In this document: piece by piece, positions 8,843-17,001 of the stretch
Numbering within the stretch: position 1 is the first letter of the stretch
Layout: every line of letters begins with the position of its first letter
Assembly: GCA_027660625.1 (NCBI GenBank)
Contig: JAQDNC010000009.1
Location: 1 to 54,122 of the forward strand
Direction: 5' to 3'
DNA from: Coriobacteriaceae bacterium AM100-PB1-1D-6A
GTDB taxonomy: Bacteria > Actinomycetota > Coriobacteriia > Coriobacteriales > Coriobacteriaceae
DNA: 54,122 nucleotides
Notes under the pieces: model-generated
What the model was told of the DNA's origin: nothing
Database searches by the model: none
What the model saw: the letters and a program-made list of their open reading frames with translations, nothing else
Made by a program: the position numbers and the translations under genes

Positions 8843-8881
8843 AACGTTTGCGCAAGGCAAACGTTCTATGACGTTCCATAG
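8843..8881 (-). promoter_or_regulatory. Two inverted repeats upstream of the sugar-amine operon
   Basis: AACGTTTGC (8843-8851) pairs perfectly with GCAAACGTT (8857-8865), and directly beside it CTATG/CATAG arms lie at 8866-8881. Both are 43-81 bases upstream of the transporter start. They may be operators for the adjacent GntR regulator or a leader hairpin. A possible promoter (TTGATG, 17 bases, TAATCT on the minus strand) lies just upstream near 8880-8910, but it is a weak match. Confidence 0.5.
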
Positions 8882-8970
8882 ATTACCAGCAGCTTTTCTT
8901 GTCATCAAGATAATTTCAAACTGATTGCCGCGATGCGGTTGAACGGTTGCGTTCGCGCCGTGAACGGTAT

Positions 8971-9006
8971 GGAAACGCCCGGTGAGATGATCCACCGGGC
9001 GTTTCC
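8971..9006 (-). terminator. Terminator hairpin after gntR
   Basis: A perfect 14-bp stem joins GGAAACGCCCGGTG (8971-8984) with its complement at 8993-9006, with an 8-base loop. It lies 12 bases past the stop of the GntR gene and separates it from the operon promoter region. There is no clean T-run. Confidence 0.7.
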
Positions 9007-9018
9007 ATTCGCAATGTC

Positions 9019-9762
9019 CTAGATGTCAAAAACGTAGCGAGACCCAACGATCCGCTGACGACCGATGATAAACGGCCGCCGCTGCTCATCGAAAAAGAAG
9101 GCTTCCATATAAAACAAGGGTTCGCCAACGGGAACTGCCAACAGCCGAGCGACCTCGGGCGACGCGCACGCGATCTCGAGTGTGCACGGGTCGGTAAACG
9201 CGGGCGTACGGCCCGTCCGGTTACGCACGAACTCAAAAATAGATTGGTTAGATAGAGGTGCCGTTGATAGATAAGCGTTGTCCTCATAAACGTATATGTT
9301 GTTCTCGAGCATGACGGGGACTCCATCGGCAGTACGCACACGCTCAACGCATATCAAGTCAGTTCCGACGGGAACACCAAAGAACTGCGCTTCGGTGGAA
9401 TCCGCCGGCAGTATCTTTCTCGAAATGACGCACGCCCCCGGCTCCATTCCGTTAACGCGGCATGCGTCAGAAAAACTCTGGACGTCATCCTTCTGGCGAA
9501 TCTTGCGCTTAAGCTTGGGGGCATTGACAAACGTGCCTTTCCCCTGTCGCTTCGTTAGATAGCCCTGCTGGACGAGCTCCTCAATAGCGCGTCGCACGGT
9601 AACGCGGCCAACTTTATAGTTCTCAGCCAATTCGAATTCGTTGGGTATCCGCGCGCCCGCCTTGTAGGCACCGGAATTAATTTCGTTTTTAATGATATCG
9701 ATAACCTGTTGGTACAGCGGTATCGCTGCTTTACCGTCAGTTAGCCCTTCAGTCGGTGGCAT
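9019..9762 (-). CDS. GntR-family transcription regulator with UTRA domain (HutC type)
   Basis: The protein is 247 residues. Residues 12-80 form the winged helix-turn-helix (IPLYQQVIDIIKNEI, then RIPNEFELAENYKVGRVTVRRA, QGYLTKRQGKGTFV), and residues 95-245 match the UTRA ligand-binding domain (VERVRTADGVPVMLENNIY, EPLFYMEAFFF). HutC-type regulators sense sugars, amino acids or their phosphates and usually repress a neighbouring operon. It is divided from the sugar-amine operon by a terminator and by two inverted repeats that may be its binding sites, and it reads in the same direction. FrlR in other bacteria is of this type. The effector, perhaps a fructosamine 6-phosphate, is inferred from context. 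Confidence 0.9.
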   Translation of the reverse strand: MPPTEGLTDGKAAIPLYQQVIDIIKNEINSGAYKAGARIPNEFELAENYKVGRVTVRRAIEELVQQGYLTKRQGKGTFVNAPKLKRKIRQKDDVQSFSDACRVNGMEPGACVISRKILPADSTEAQFFGVPVGTDLICVERVRTADGVPVMLENNIYVYEDNAYLSTAPLSNQSIFEFVRNRTGRTPAFTDPCTLEIACASPEVARLLAVPVGEPLFYMEAFFFDEQRRPFIIGRQRIVGSRYVFDI

Positions 9763-9792
9763 ATACCCTCTCCCAGCACAATTAAGTCTAAA

Positions 9793-9829
9793 GCGGGCCC
9801 AAGGGCATTCAGCAAGCCCTTAAGCCCGC
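9793..9829 (-). terminator. Terminator hairpin after HAD hydrolase gene
   Basis: GCGGGC-CC-AAGGGC (9793-9806) pairs with GCCCTT-AA-GCCCGC (9816-9829), with one 2-base internal mismatch. On the minus strand it is followed by TTTAGACTTAATT. It lies between the HAD gene and gntR. A smaller stem (TCGGGT/ACCCGA, 9866-9890) lies just before it. Confidence 0.6.
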
Positions 9830-9912
9830 ATTAGCATTAAGTATGCTTGCTGCCGCACTAAAATGTCGGGTATTTACTCATCTGACCCGAAAAACGCGCA
9901 ACTACCGCGCTC

Positions 9913-10572
9913 CTAAGAAAGCGTGAGCAGCTCTGGCAGCTGGTCGATAATCTTGTCCGCGGCATCCTGGCTAAAGCCAAAGCGTTCCTCGCGCTTGGCA
10001 ATGACTGTCAGACCGGCTCGCTTGCCGGCAGTGATGCCAGGCACCGAGTCCTCAACGCAGCAGCAGCGATTCGCGGGCAGCCCCAGCAGATCCAGCGCAT
10101 GCAGGTAGATGTCGGGCTCGGGCTTGCTCTCCTTAAACTGCTCGCCGCTCACCACATACTCAAAGGCATCCGACAGCCCGCATGCGTTGAGCACTTCCTC
10201 GATGCTAACCATGGGAGACGAGCTGGCAAGCGCCACGCGAACGCCACGGCGCGGCAGCTCTCGAATCGTATCCACGGCGCCTGGGTTAATCAAAGCCTGA
10301 TAGTCGCGCGGACGTTTATGCGCCCACTCGTCCCAACGGGCCAACGCTTCCTCGCCAGTGAAATGCCCCTTACCGGCGCGCTCAAACCAATCGACCAGCA
10401 TATGCAGGAAGAACTGATGGGAGGTACCGACCTGTCCATTCAACTCCTCTTGAGTCAGATTAAGCCCCAGCTCCTTGGCAAACGCGGCAGTCTCGCCCAA
10501 GTAGTAATACTCGGTATCGACAATGACGCCGTCCATGTCAAAGATAACGGCGTCGAACGGAAATGCGGACAC
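9913..10572 (-). CDS. HAD-superfamily hydrolase, beta-phosphoglucomutase-like
   Basis: The product is 219 residues when started at GTG 10572, preceded by AGGGAGGG at 4-5 bases; the longer frame lacks a good site. It has all HAD motifs: FDMDGVIVDTE (motif I, near residue 8), VALASSSP (motif II), the conserved Lys in FKESKPEPDIYLHAL (motif III) and CCVEDSVPGITAGKRAG (motif IV). The helical cap after motif I places it with subfamily IA enzymes such as beta-phosphoglucomutase and sugar-phosphate phosphatases. These act on cytosolic phosphosugars. A terminator separates it from the Cof-type phosphatase gene upstream, so it probably has its own promoter. The precise substrate is unknown. Confidence 0.85.
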   Translation of the reverse strand: MSAFPFDAVIFDMDGVIVDTEYYYLGETAAFAKELGLNLTQEELNGQVGTSHQFFLHMLVDWFERAGKGHFTGEEALARWDEWAHKRPRDYQALINPGAVDTIRELPRRGVRVALASSSPMVSIEEVLNACGLSDAFEYVVSGEQFKESKPEPDIYLHALDLLGLPANRCCCVEDSVPGITAGKRAGLTVIAKREERFGFSQDAADKIIDQLPELLTLS

Positions 10573-10585
10573 GGCACCCTCCCTA

Positions 10586-10613
10586 ACAAAAGGACGCCCA
10601 CGAGCAGGCGCCC
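10586..10613 (-). terminator. Rho-independent terminator after Cof-type phosphatase gene
   Basis: On the minus strand GGGCGCC (10613-10607) and GGCGTCC (10598-10592) form a 7-bp stem with one G-U pair, followed by TTTTGTT. It overlaps the region just upstream of the next gene's ribosome site. Confidence 0.75.
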
Positions 10614-10636
10614 GAATCATGCATTAATCGGCGATT

Positions 10637-11479
10637 CTAGCCCAGCAGCTTATCCAGCGCCACCGCAATACCATCTTCGTTGTTATTAGCGGTCACCATC
10701 TGGGCCACAGCCTTAACCTCATCGACGGCGTTGCCCATGGCTACACCCGTGCCGGCCCACTCAATCATGGACTTGTCGTTCTGGCCGTCGCCAAACGATA
10801 CGACATCGCTGGCATCGATGCCGAGCTTGGGCAGGGCACCCTCGAGCGCACGGGCCTTGTCGATACCGGGCGCCGTGTACTCAAAGTACCAGTCGGCCGT
10901 AAACATGCCCGAAAGCGTCTGCTTAAAGGGCGCATACATCTCCTCGTAATGCGCCTGCAGGTAGGCCGGATCGCCCGCCGTCAGCAGCTTGTCCACGGGA
11001 TAAGCGTCCACAACCTCATGCAAGCTCTCGACCTCGCGAATCTTAAGATCGCACGCATCGCGCTCATACTTGACGATATTCTTCTGCGAGTCGTCAGGCA
11101 GCGTGATCATGCAATGGTACGAATCCTCGACGTGCAGATTACGACCGAGCGAAATCATAGGGATCACGTCAAAATTACGCAGGTGATCAATCAGGCGATG
11201 CAGCTCGTCAGCCGGCATGGCCTGGTCAAAAAGGACCTCATCGGTCTGAGCGTCGACCACATGCGCGCCATTAAAGGCAACTAGAAGACCGTCATGGTTT
11301 TGAAGGTCGAGCTCCTGCGCCAAGGCGTGCAGCCCCCATGCGGGACGACCCGAAGCCAAGATGAGCTTAATTCCCGACTCCTGCGCCGCGAGCAGCTTCT
11401 CGCGCGTACGCGGGCTGATGACCTTTTGGTCGTTGGTGAGCGTACCGTCGATATCCATTGCGATGGCTTTGATTGCCAT
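10637..11479 (-). CDS. Cof-type HAD-IIB phosphatase
   Basis: The 280-residue protein begins MAIKAIAMDIDGTLTND at ATG 11479, with AGGGAGG 5 bases upstream. It carries the DxDGT motif I, ILASGRP (motif II), and VSFGDGQNDKSMIEWAGTGVAMGNA (motifs III-IV), the standard Cof/YidA arrangement with a C2 cap in the middle. Members dephosphorylate sugar phosphates, flavin precursors or other small metabolites in the cytoplasm. A second Cof-type gene is present at 38282-39079 in this window. The gene is followed by a clear terminator and is monocistronic. Family is certain; substrate is not predictable. Confidence 0.9.
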   Translation of the reverse strand: MAIKAIAMDIDGTLTNDQKVISPRTREKLLAAQESGIKLILASGRPAWGLHALAQELDLQNHDGLLVAFNGAHVVDAQTDEVLFDQAMPADELHRLIDHLRNFDVIPMISLGRNLHVEDSYHCMITLPDDSQKNIVKYERDACDLKIREVESLHEVVDAYPVDKLLTAGDPAYLQAHYEEMYAPFKQTLSGMFTADWYFEYTAPGIDKARALEGALPKLGIDASDVVSFGDGQNDKSMIEWAGTGVAMGNAVDEVKAVAQMVTANNNEDGIAVALDKLLG

Positions 11480-12083
11480 ATATGCCTCCCTGTCATTGAG
11501 TAACCTTGTCTGAGCCATCATACAGAACACCCACGGCGGCTCTGTCTGCAACGGGTAAAAAGTCATATTGTCCCGAACATGAACGGGACGCCATCTCGGG
11601 GCTCAATCGTTCCAGCCAAACGCTGAGCCACCACATACATAGCTGGCGACACCAAGCGCGACCGTTCCACGAACCTCGTTTCACCCCGTAGAAAAAAATT
11701 TCAAAATTAGTCTTGTCAAATCAGCAAAACGAACGTACTTTAAAGATGACCGCTCCGGTGGTCATCGTTTGATCGAGCATATTCAGTTTCAGTTTTCAGC
11801 GTGTAAGAGAAAGAAGATCGGCAAAGTACAACCCCAAACGCAATGACAACTTAATGAGGTAACTGCCACATGTGAGGCGCCCAGGGCATTGCTGTCTCGA
11901 TTTTGAGCACGATGCCTTCCGCCTTGCATGGGCCGTTCCATCCCGCCCCTGCAGCAACTGCCTCACGGGCTCATTGAAAACCGCATAGCACCCCAACGTC
12001 AGCACATCACCCACGGCAAGCACATCACTCACGACAACCAACACATCAACAAACAGCACGAACATCAACCGATTGGAGAAGCT
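11480..12083. other. 604-bp intergenic region upstream of the ClpP/VirD4 module
   Basis: No convincing gene is seen. A possible plus-strand promoter is TTGTCA (11713-11718), 17 bases, TACTTT (11736-11741). A hairpin GATGACC/GGTCATC (11745-11766) follows directly. The last 80 bases before the unknown gene (about 11995-12075) are rich in A and C, poor in G and contain repeated AGCACATCAC-like units; such unstructured RNA could be a Rho-loading or translation-enhancing leader. Confidence 0.45.
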
Positions 12084-12974
12084 ATGACAAACCACCACGC
12101 TGAAGACGGCGACAAGAAAAGCATTCTGGATGCCCGCATTGAGCGAGCATATGCAAACGAATATGACGCCGCCTTTGCCGCCGCGACCATCAAGAACTAC
12201 GCGTCGCTACCGCTCGCGACGATCTTGGCCGACCACCCTCAACTGCTGAAGCGCTGCACAAAGATCATGGGCGACCCCGACATTCGCAAGCTGACAGACC
12301 CCTATGCCCCAAAACGCGACAGCGATTCGTACGTTCTTACCGTAGGCTGCCTAGCCCATATGCTTACGGCGCTCGACACGAAACTCAAGCTCGAATGGGA
12401 ACCCGACGAGCGTCATGAACTCGAAAGCAAGCGGAACACCCTGCGCACCGCACTGTTCCTTCCGTTGGACGGCCTCAAGCGCTGCAACGTCGAGCTCAAT
12501 ACACAGGCGCGGCAAAAGCCCGGGACCACGGGGCAGAAAACTCCAAGACCCCATGCGGCCATCGTCGACCGCAACCGATATAACCGCATGACCGCGCACT
12601 TTTCCGCCGAGGGAGCAGCCATAAGGACGCTGATCGACCTGCTGTGCCTCCTGAGCATCAACGAGCTATTTGAGGGCTATCTCGCCCTTGTTCCCGCGAC
12701 GGCACCCAAGTCGGTAGCAAAGATCATCGAGACCTGCAGACGCCAGTTTGAGCGCCATCGCAATGGCAGCGAGATGAACGCCAGTATCGCGCAGTACTAC
12801 GCTGCTCATTACAAAAATGACGGATGTGCCCCCGTCGAGCATCAGCTGCGGCTCGCCTACACCACGCCCGCCGCAACGCTCCATCGCTTTGGAGCCCTTG
12901 GCACTTGCGAGCCGCACGAACAGGCGGCCTGCCCCACAACCGAGCTCGATCTGAGGCTCAGACGAACCCTGTAG
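12084..12974 (+). CDS. Unknown protein of the ClpP/VirD4 module
   Basis: I do not recognise this 296-residue protein. It starts at ATG 12084 with TTGGAGAAG placed 3 bases or so upstream. The sequence looks soluble and mostly helical, without signal peptide or membrane segment. It begins with a charged region (EDGDKKSILDARIERAYANEYDAAFAAAT), contains TVGCLAHMLTALDTKLKLEWEPDE in the middle, and a hydrophobic helical stretch AIRTLIDLLCLLSINELFEGYLALV near residue 185. A basic linker around residues 142-160 separates two halves. It is the first gene of a plus-strand trio with a ClpP-like protease and a VirD4-like ATPase, separated from the protease by about 100 bases. It may be an adaptor, a DNA-processing accessory or a remnant of a conjugative element. 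Confidence 0.7.
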   Translation: MTNHHAEDGDKKSILDARIERAYANEYDAAFAAATIKNYASLPLATILADHPQLLKRCTKIMGDPDIRKLTDPYAPKRDSDSYVLTVGCLAHMLTALDTKLKLEWEPDERHELESKRNTLRTALFLPLDGLKRCNVELNTQARQKPGTTGQKTPRPHAAIVDRNRYNRMTAHFSAEGAAIRTLIDLLCLLSINELFEGYLALVPATAPKSVAKIIETCRRQFERHRNGSEMNASIAQYYAAHYKNDGCAPVEHQLRLAYTTPAATLHRFGALGTCEPHEQAACPTTELDLRLRRTL

Positions 12975-13037
12975 CCCGCCAGCCCCTCCGCGGGCAACAA
13001 TCCTATTCCACAACACAACCAACAGAAAGGAGTCCTC

Positions 13038-13085
13038 ATGGACACCAATCATTCCCCCCATCATCAGCCCCCTCACCATGCGTGA
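13038..13085 (+). other. Short overlapping frame with the strong ribosome site before clpP-like gene
   Basis: AAAGGAG is followed at 13038 by an ATG that reads 15 codons and stops at TGA (13083-13085), overlapping the ATG of the ClpP-like gene at 13078. The stretch holds a C6 run (13054-13059) and a C5 run (13068-13072). Removing one C would join this start to the protease frame, adding 13 residues (MDTNHSPIISPLT). It is either a coupling leader or the frameshifted true start. Confidence 0.5.
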
Positions 13086-13656
13086 ATCCGCCCGAGGTAT
13101 CACGCTCACCAGCATTTACGATGAGATGCTCGCCCGTCGCGAGCTCTCCGTCATGGGAAACATCGAAACCCCGATGGCCCACGACCTATGCCAGCAGATC
13201 CGCCTGCTCGATGCCACCGACCCCAGCCGCCCCATCACCATATTTGTCGCCAGCGCCGGCGGAAGCGTGCGATCGGGTCTTGCGATCTATGACGCCATGC
13301 GCCTCGCATCGTGCCCCATCCGCACCGTCTGCCTGGAATTCGCCGCGTCCATGGGCGCCGTGATCTTTATGGGCGGCGACGAACGCCGTATGGCGCCCCA
13401 TGCAGAGCTCATGATTCACGACCCGCTGATCCCCCAGGGGGCAGGCGGCTCGGCACTTGCGCTGCAGGAAACCAGCCGGCGTCTCATGCAGACCCGCAAG
13501 ACCCTCACGCAAATCCTCTCGGACCGCAGCGGCCTCACGCCCAAGCGCATCCAGTCCCTCACCGCAAAAGACACCTACCTTTCGGCCGAGCGCGCCGTCG
13601 AGCTCGGCTTTGCCCACGAAATCCTCTCGACCACCAAGGAGGTCGCCCATGTCTAA
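13078..13656 (+). CDS. ClpP-like serine protease (S14), accessory type
   Basis: The 192-residue protein keeps the whole ClpP catalytic set: GGSV oxyanion loop (61-64), nucleophile Ser91 in AASMGA, His114 in MIHDP, and Asp165 in AKDTYLSAERAVELGF. It is therefore probably an active, self-assembling peptidase rather than a remnant. It is not the housekeeping ClpP: the N terminus differs, and no clpX or trigger-factor gene is near. The strong ribosome site belongs to an ATG 40 bases upstream in another frame, so the true start may be frameshifted. The 3' end overlaps the start of a VirD4-like ATPase gene by 8 bases, which implies coupled translation. Related stand-alone ClpP proteins occur in phages (head maturation) and conjugative elements. 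Confidence 0.85.
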   Translation: MRESARGITLTSIYDEMLARRELSVMGNIETPMAHDLCQQIRLLDATDPSRPITIFVASAGGSVRSGLAIYDAMRLASCPIRTVCLEFAASMGAVIFMGGDERRMAPHAELMIHDPLIPQGAGGSALALQETSRRLMQTRKTLTQILSDRSGLTPKRIQSLTAKDTYLSAERAVELGFAHEILSTTKEVAHV

Positions 13657-14953
13657 CCTCGCCAGCCGCCTCGCCGCATCTGAGTCCGCATCGTCCACCA
13701 TCCTCGCCAAGGATCGAACGCTTTCCTGCAACACCCGCCAAACGGGACTCAACAACAACGCACTTGTGATCGGCCCCTCGGGAGCCGGCAAGACCCGAAA
13801 CGTCCTCAAGCCCAACCTGCTGCAAATGAACGCAAGCTACATCGTGCTCGACACCAAAGGCACGCTCTGTCGCGAAGTGGGACCCGTGCTGGCAGCCCAC
13901 GGTTACCGCGTGCAATGTCTCAACTTCGCCGACCTCAACACCGTCCCGGCCCTTGCGCCCGGCATCGAGCGCTGCGGCTACAACCCCCTGAGGCACATTC
14001 GCCGCAAGGCGGACGGCAGACCCAACCAGCAGGACATCCTCTCGGTGGCAAAGGCCATCTGCCCCATCGAGGACAACAACCAGCCTTTTTGGGATCATGC
14101 GGCGGCAAACCTGCTGTCGTGTCTTATCGCCTACGTCACCGAACAGCTACCCGCCGACGAGCAGACGATCAGCTCGGTCATCAAGCTGATCGAGCACCTG
14201 CAGGACGGTGCCACGGGTCGATTGTTTGACGACCTGATCACGACCGATCCCCAAAGCTATGCCCTCTCGCTATGGCGGCGCTACGCCATTACGCAAAATG
14301 CCGAGCGCATGCACGCGAGCATCGTCGGCATCCTTGCCGAAAAGGTCATGTGTCTGGGATTCGACGGTGCGGCACAGCTCTATCGTGAGTGCCATCAGGT
14401 GGACTTCGCTTCCATGGGGCACACCCCCTGCGCCCTGTTTGTAACCGTGAGCGATATTGACCGCAATCTCGATCCGCTGACCGGCCTCTTTATTTCGCAG
14501 GCGTTTATGGGCCTCATTCGTGAGGCCGATAGGCAGCCCGATGGCAGCCTGCCCGTGCCCGTGCGCTTTATGCTCGATGACTTCGCAAATCTGCAGATCC
14601 CCCAGATCGACAACGTGCTCTCGATTATCCGAAGCCGCAACATCTGGGCAACGCTGCTGCTGCAGTCGACCAACCAGCTCGATGCGCTCTATGGCGAGGC
14701 ACGCGCACGCTCCATCATGGGCAACTGCGACACGCATCTGGTGCTGGCGTTCCAGGATCCCGAGAGTGCCCGGGTGTTTTCCGACCGCGCCGACGCGCTG
14801 CCCAGCACGCTCATGGCGACGCCGATCGATCGCTCGTGGCTCTTTGTACGCGGTCGCACTCCCGAACAGGTCGAGCGCTTTAGGCTCGAAGACCATCCGC
14901 TCTACGGGGAGCTGCCCGAGGCGCAGCGAGGCCATGCGGAGGCCGAGATCTAG
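13649..14953 (+). CDS. VirD4/TraG-like coupling ATPase without membrane anchor
   Basis: The protein is 434 residues from ATG 13649, which has AAGGAGG upstream and overlaps the protease stop (ATGTCTAA). It shows Walker A GPSGAGKT (42-49), a DTKGTLCREVG segment (68-78), Walker B VRFMLDDFANL (305-315) and LLLQSTNQLDALYG (337-349), the pattern of the VirD4/TraG/TrwB family. Those are hexameric pumps that feed DNA-protein substrates to type IV secretion channels. Here the usual N-terminal membrane helices are absent, and the Walker B Glu is Asp. No relaxase, VirB4 or channel gene is near. Function in conjugation is therefore doubtful; it may serve a soluble process together with the ClpP-like protease. 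Confidence 0.85.
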   Translation: MSNLASRLAASESASSTILAKDRTLSCNTRQTGLNNNALVIGPSGAGKTRNVLKPNLLQMNASYIVLDTKGTLCREVGPVLAAHGYRVQCLNFADLNTVPALAPGIERCGYNPLRHIRRKADGRPNQQDILSVAKAICPIEDNNQPFWDHAAANLLSCLIAYVTEQLPADEQTISSVIKLIEHLQDGATGRLFDDLITTDPQSYALSLWRRYAITQNAERMHASIVGILAEKVMCLGFDGAAQLYRECHQVDFASMGHTPCALFVTVSDIDRNLDPLTGLFISQAFMGLIREADRQPDGSLPVPVRFMLDDFANLQIPQIDNVLSIIRSRNIWATLLLQSTNQLDALYGEARARSIMGNCDTHLVLAFQDPESARVFSDRADALPSTLMATPIDRSWLFVRGRTPEQVERFRLEDHPLYGELPEAQRGHAEAEI

Positions 14954-15025
14954 GCGCAGGGTTCTCGCAGCGCGCGGCGTCCCGGCGATGTTCCACAAAG
15001 GCCGTGCGCCCCGGGGCCACGGCAA

Positions 15026-15061
15026 AGCAAAGGGGCCCGCATCCGATGGGATACGGGCCCC
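15026..15061 (-). terminator. Terminator of pgi
   Basis: A 13-bp stem with one C-A mismatch (15032-15044 with 15049-15061, GATG loop) lies 33 bases past the pgi stop. On the minus strand it is followed by TTTGCTTTG. It may also end plus-strand transcription from the VirD4-like gene. Confidence 0.8.
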
Positions 15062-15094
15062 TGGCTATAAGGCGCGATGCGTTAACAGCAGCGA

Positions 15095-16789
15095 CTACTT
15101 GCGGTGAGCGCGGTAGAACTCGATGAGCGCCTGGGTCGAAGCGTCCTGCTCGGCCTTGGCGGCGTCGTCGTGGAAGGCCGGGGTGATCTGCTTGGCAAGC
15201 TGCTTGCCCAGCTCGACGCCCCACTGGTCGTAGGAGTCGATGCCCCAGACCGTGCCCTCGACAAACGTGATGTGCTCGTACAGGGCGATGAGCTCGCCGA
15301 GCGCAAACGGGGTCAGCGTGTCGCCGAAGATCGAGGTCGTCGGGCGGTTGCCCTCAAAGCAACGGGCCGGGACGATCTGCTCGGGCGTGCCCTCGGCACG
15401 AACCTCGTCGGCCGTCTTGCCAAAGGCGAGCGCCTTGGTCTGGGCCAGGAAGTTGCCCAGGAACAGCTCATGCACGTCCTGGCCGCTATCGGTCGCAGGG
15501 TTGGCGGTATTGGCGAAGGCGATGAAATCGGCCGGAACCACCACGGTGCCCTGGTGCAGCAGCTGGTAGAAGGCATGCTGGCCGTTGGTGCCGGGCTCGC
15601 CCCAGAAGATCTCACCGGTGTCGGAGGTCACGGCGCTGCCGTCCCAGCGGACATGCTTGCCGTTGGACTCCATGGTGAGCTGCTGCAGGTAGGCCGGGAA
15701 GCGGTGCAGATACTGGCAGTACGGAAGCACGGCGTGGCTCTTGGAACCGAAGAAGTTGACGTACCAGACGTTGAGCAGACCCATCAGCGCGACGGCATTG
15801 TTCTCGAGCGGCGTGTTGCAGAAGTACTCGTCGATGGCGTGGAAGCCCTCGAGGAACTGCTGGAAGCGCTCGGGGCCGAGCACGACGATCAGCGACAGGC
15901 CCACGGCGGAGTCGACAGAATAGCGGCCGCCGACCCAGTTCCAGAAACCGAAGGCGTTTGCGGGGTCGATACCGAAGGCCTCAACCTTCTCGAGTGCGGT
16001 GGAAACGGCGACAAAGTGCTTTGCCACGGCCTCGGCGTTCTGCTCATCGGAACCGTCAATGGCACCCTGAGCTTTGAGCTGCTCGAGCATCCAGGTCTTG
16101 ACCTCGCGAGCGTTGGTGAGGGTCTCGAGCGTGGTGAAAGTCTTGGAAACGATGATCACGAGCGTGGTCTCGGGATCGAGGCCCTTGAGCTTCTCTGCCT
16201 GATCGTTGGGGTCAATGTTGGAGATGTAACGGCAGTCGATACCGGCGTCGGCGTAGGGGCGCAGAGCCTCGTAAGCCATGACCGGGCCCAGGTCGGAGCC
16301 GCCGATGCCGATGGACACCAGATGCTCGATCTTCTTGCCGGTAACGCCCTTCCACTCACCGGAGCGCACGCGCTCGGCGAAGGCATACATGCGGTCGAGG
16401 ACCTCGTGCACGTCGGCGACGACGTCCTGGCCGTCGACGATGAGCTGGCCCTTCTCGCTTGCCGGGCGGCGCAGCGCGGTGTGCAGGACGGCGCGGTCCT
16501 CGGTGGTGTTGATGTGCTCGCCGGAAAACATGGCGGCGCGGCGCTCCTCGAGCTTCACCTCGCGGGCAAGATCGCACAGCAGCTTGACGGTCTCATCGGT
16601 CACCAGGTTCTTGGACAGATCGAAGTGCAGGTCACCAGCGTCAAAGCTCAGCTTGTTCACGCGCTCGGCATCGGCGGCGAACCAGGCCTTGAGGTCGATG
16701 CCCTCGGCCTCGAGCTTCTCCTGATGAGCCTCGAGCGCCTTCCAAGCGGCAGTCGACGTAGCATCGATAGGTGCGGCAACAGTTGCCAT
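15095..16789 (-). CDS. pgi: Glucose-6-phosphate isomerase
   Basis: The 564-residue enzyme interconverts glucose 6-phosphate and fructose 6-phosphate in glycolysis. Both PGI signatures are present: [15 protein letters not shown] and [29 protein letters not shown] and the MESNGKHV substrate-loop segment (here [12 protein letters not shown]) are also visible. Length is close to the E. coli-type enzyme (about 550). Start ATG 16789 follows GAGGAGG by 5 bases; a longer frame to 16816 has no site. The gene stands alone with a strong terminator. The glucose 6-phosphate made by the FrlB-like deglycase at the left of this window would enter glycolysis through this enzyme. Confidence 0.97.
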   Translation of the reverse strand: MATVAAPIDATSTAAWKALEAHQEKLEAEGIDLKAWFAADAERVNKLSFDAGDLHFDLSKNLVTDETVKLLCDLAREVKLEERRAAMFSGEHINTTEDRAVLHTALRRPASEKGQLIVDGQDVVADVHEVLDRMYAFAERVRSGEWKGVTGKKIEHLVSIGIGGSDLGPVMAYEALRPYADAGIDCRYISNIDPNDQAEKLKGLDPETTLVIIVSKTFTTLETLTNAREVKTWMLEQLKAQGAIDGSDEQNAEAVAKHFVAVSTALEKVEAFGIDPANAFGFWNWVGGRYSVDSAVGLSLIVVLGPERFQQFLEGFHAIDEYFCNTPLENNAVALMGLLNVWYVNFFGSKSHAVLPYCQYLHRFPAYLQQLTMESNGKHVRWDGSAVTSDTGEIFWGEPGTNGQHAFYQLLHQGTVVVPADFIAFANTANPATDSGQDVHELFLGNFLAQTKALAFGKTADEVRAEGTPEQIVPARCFEGNRPTTSIFGDTLTPFALGELIALYEHITFVEGTVWGIDSYDQWGVELGKQLAKQITPAFHDDAAKAEQDASTQALIEFYRAHRK

Positions 16790-16929
16790 AAAGTCCTCCT
16801 CAGCATACGGGCGCACGCCTCCATGCGCCCGGACATTCAGATGCCACTATTCTAGCGCAGGTCAAGACTACAATCAGCGAGCGTTGCCAATCCGCCCTCA
16901 AACGGCGACCGACCAAAAAGGGACAGGTT

Positions 16930-16972
16930 TTGACGATGTCCGGACGAGCGGGTATTATCGAACAAGTATTCG
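16930..16972 (+). promoter_or_regulatory. SOS promoter with LexA box
   Basis: TTGACG (16930-16935) and TATTAT (16953-16958) are separated by exactly 17 bases. Directly downstream is CGAACAAGTATTCG (16959-16972), one base from the Gram-positive/actinobacterial LexA operator form CGAAC-N4-GTTCG. A repressor bound there would cover the start of transcription of the polY gene. Confidence 0.8.
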
Positions 16973-17001
16973 ATAAGAACATGTGTTTGATGGGAGGACG
17001 C

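Noticed and set aside
13457..13648. Longer N terminus for the VirD4-like ATPase
   Set aside because: It overlaps the protease in a low-complexity Ser/Pro/Arg frame; the ATG at 13649 has a strong ribosome site.
15104..16855. 583-residue plus-strand frame opposite pgi
   Set aside because: It is an antisense shadow of a GC-rich gene; the minus strand encodes clear PGI signatures.
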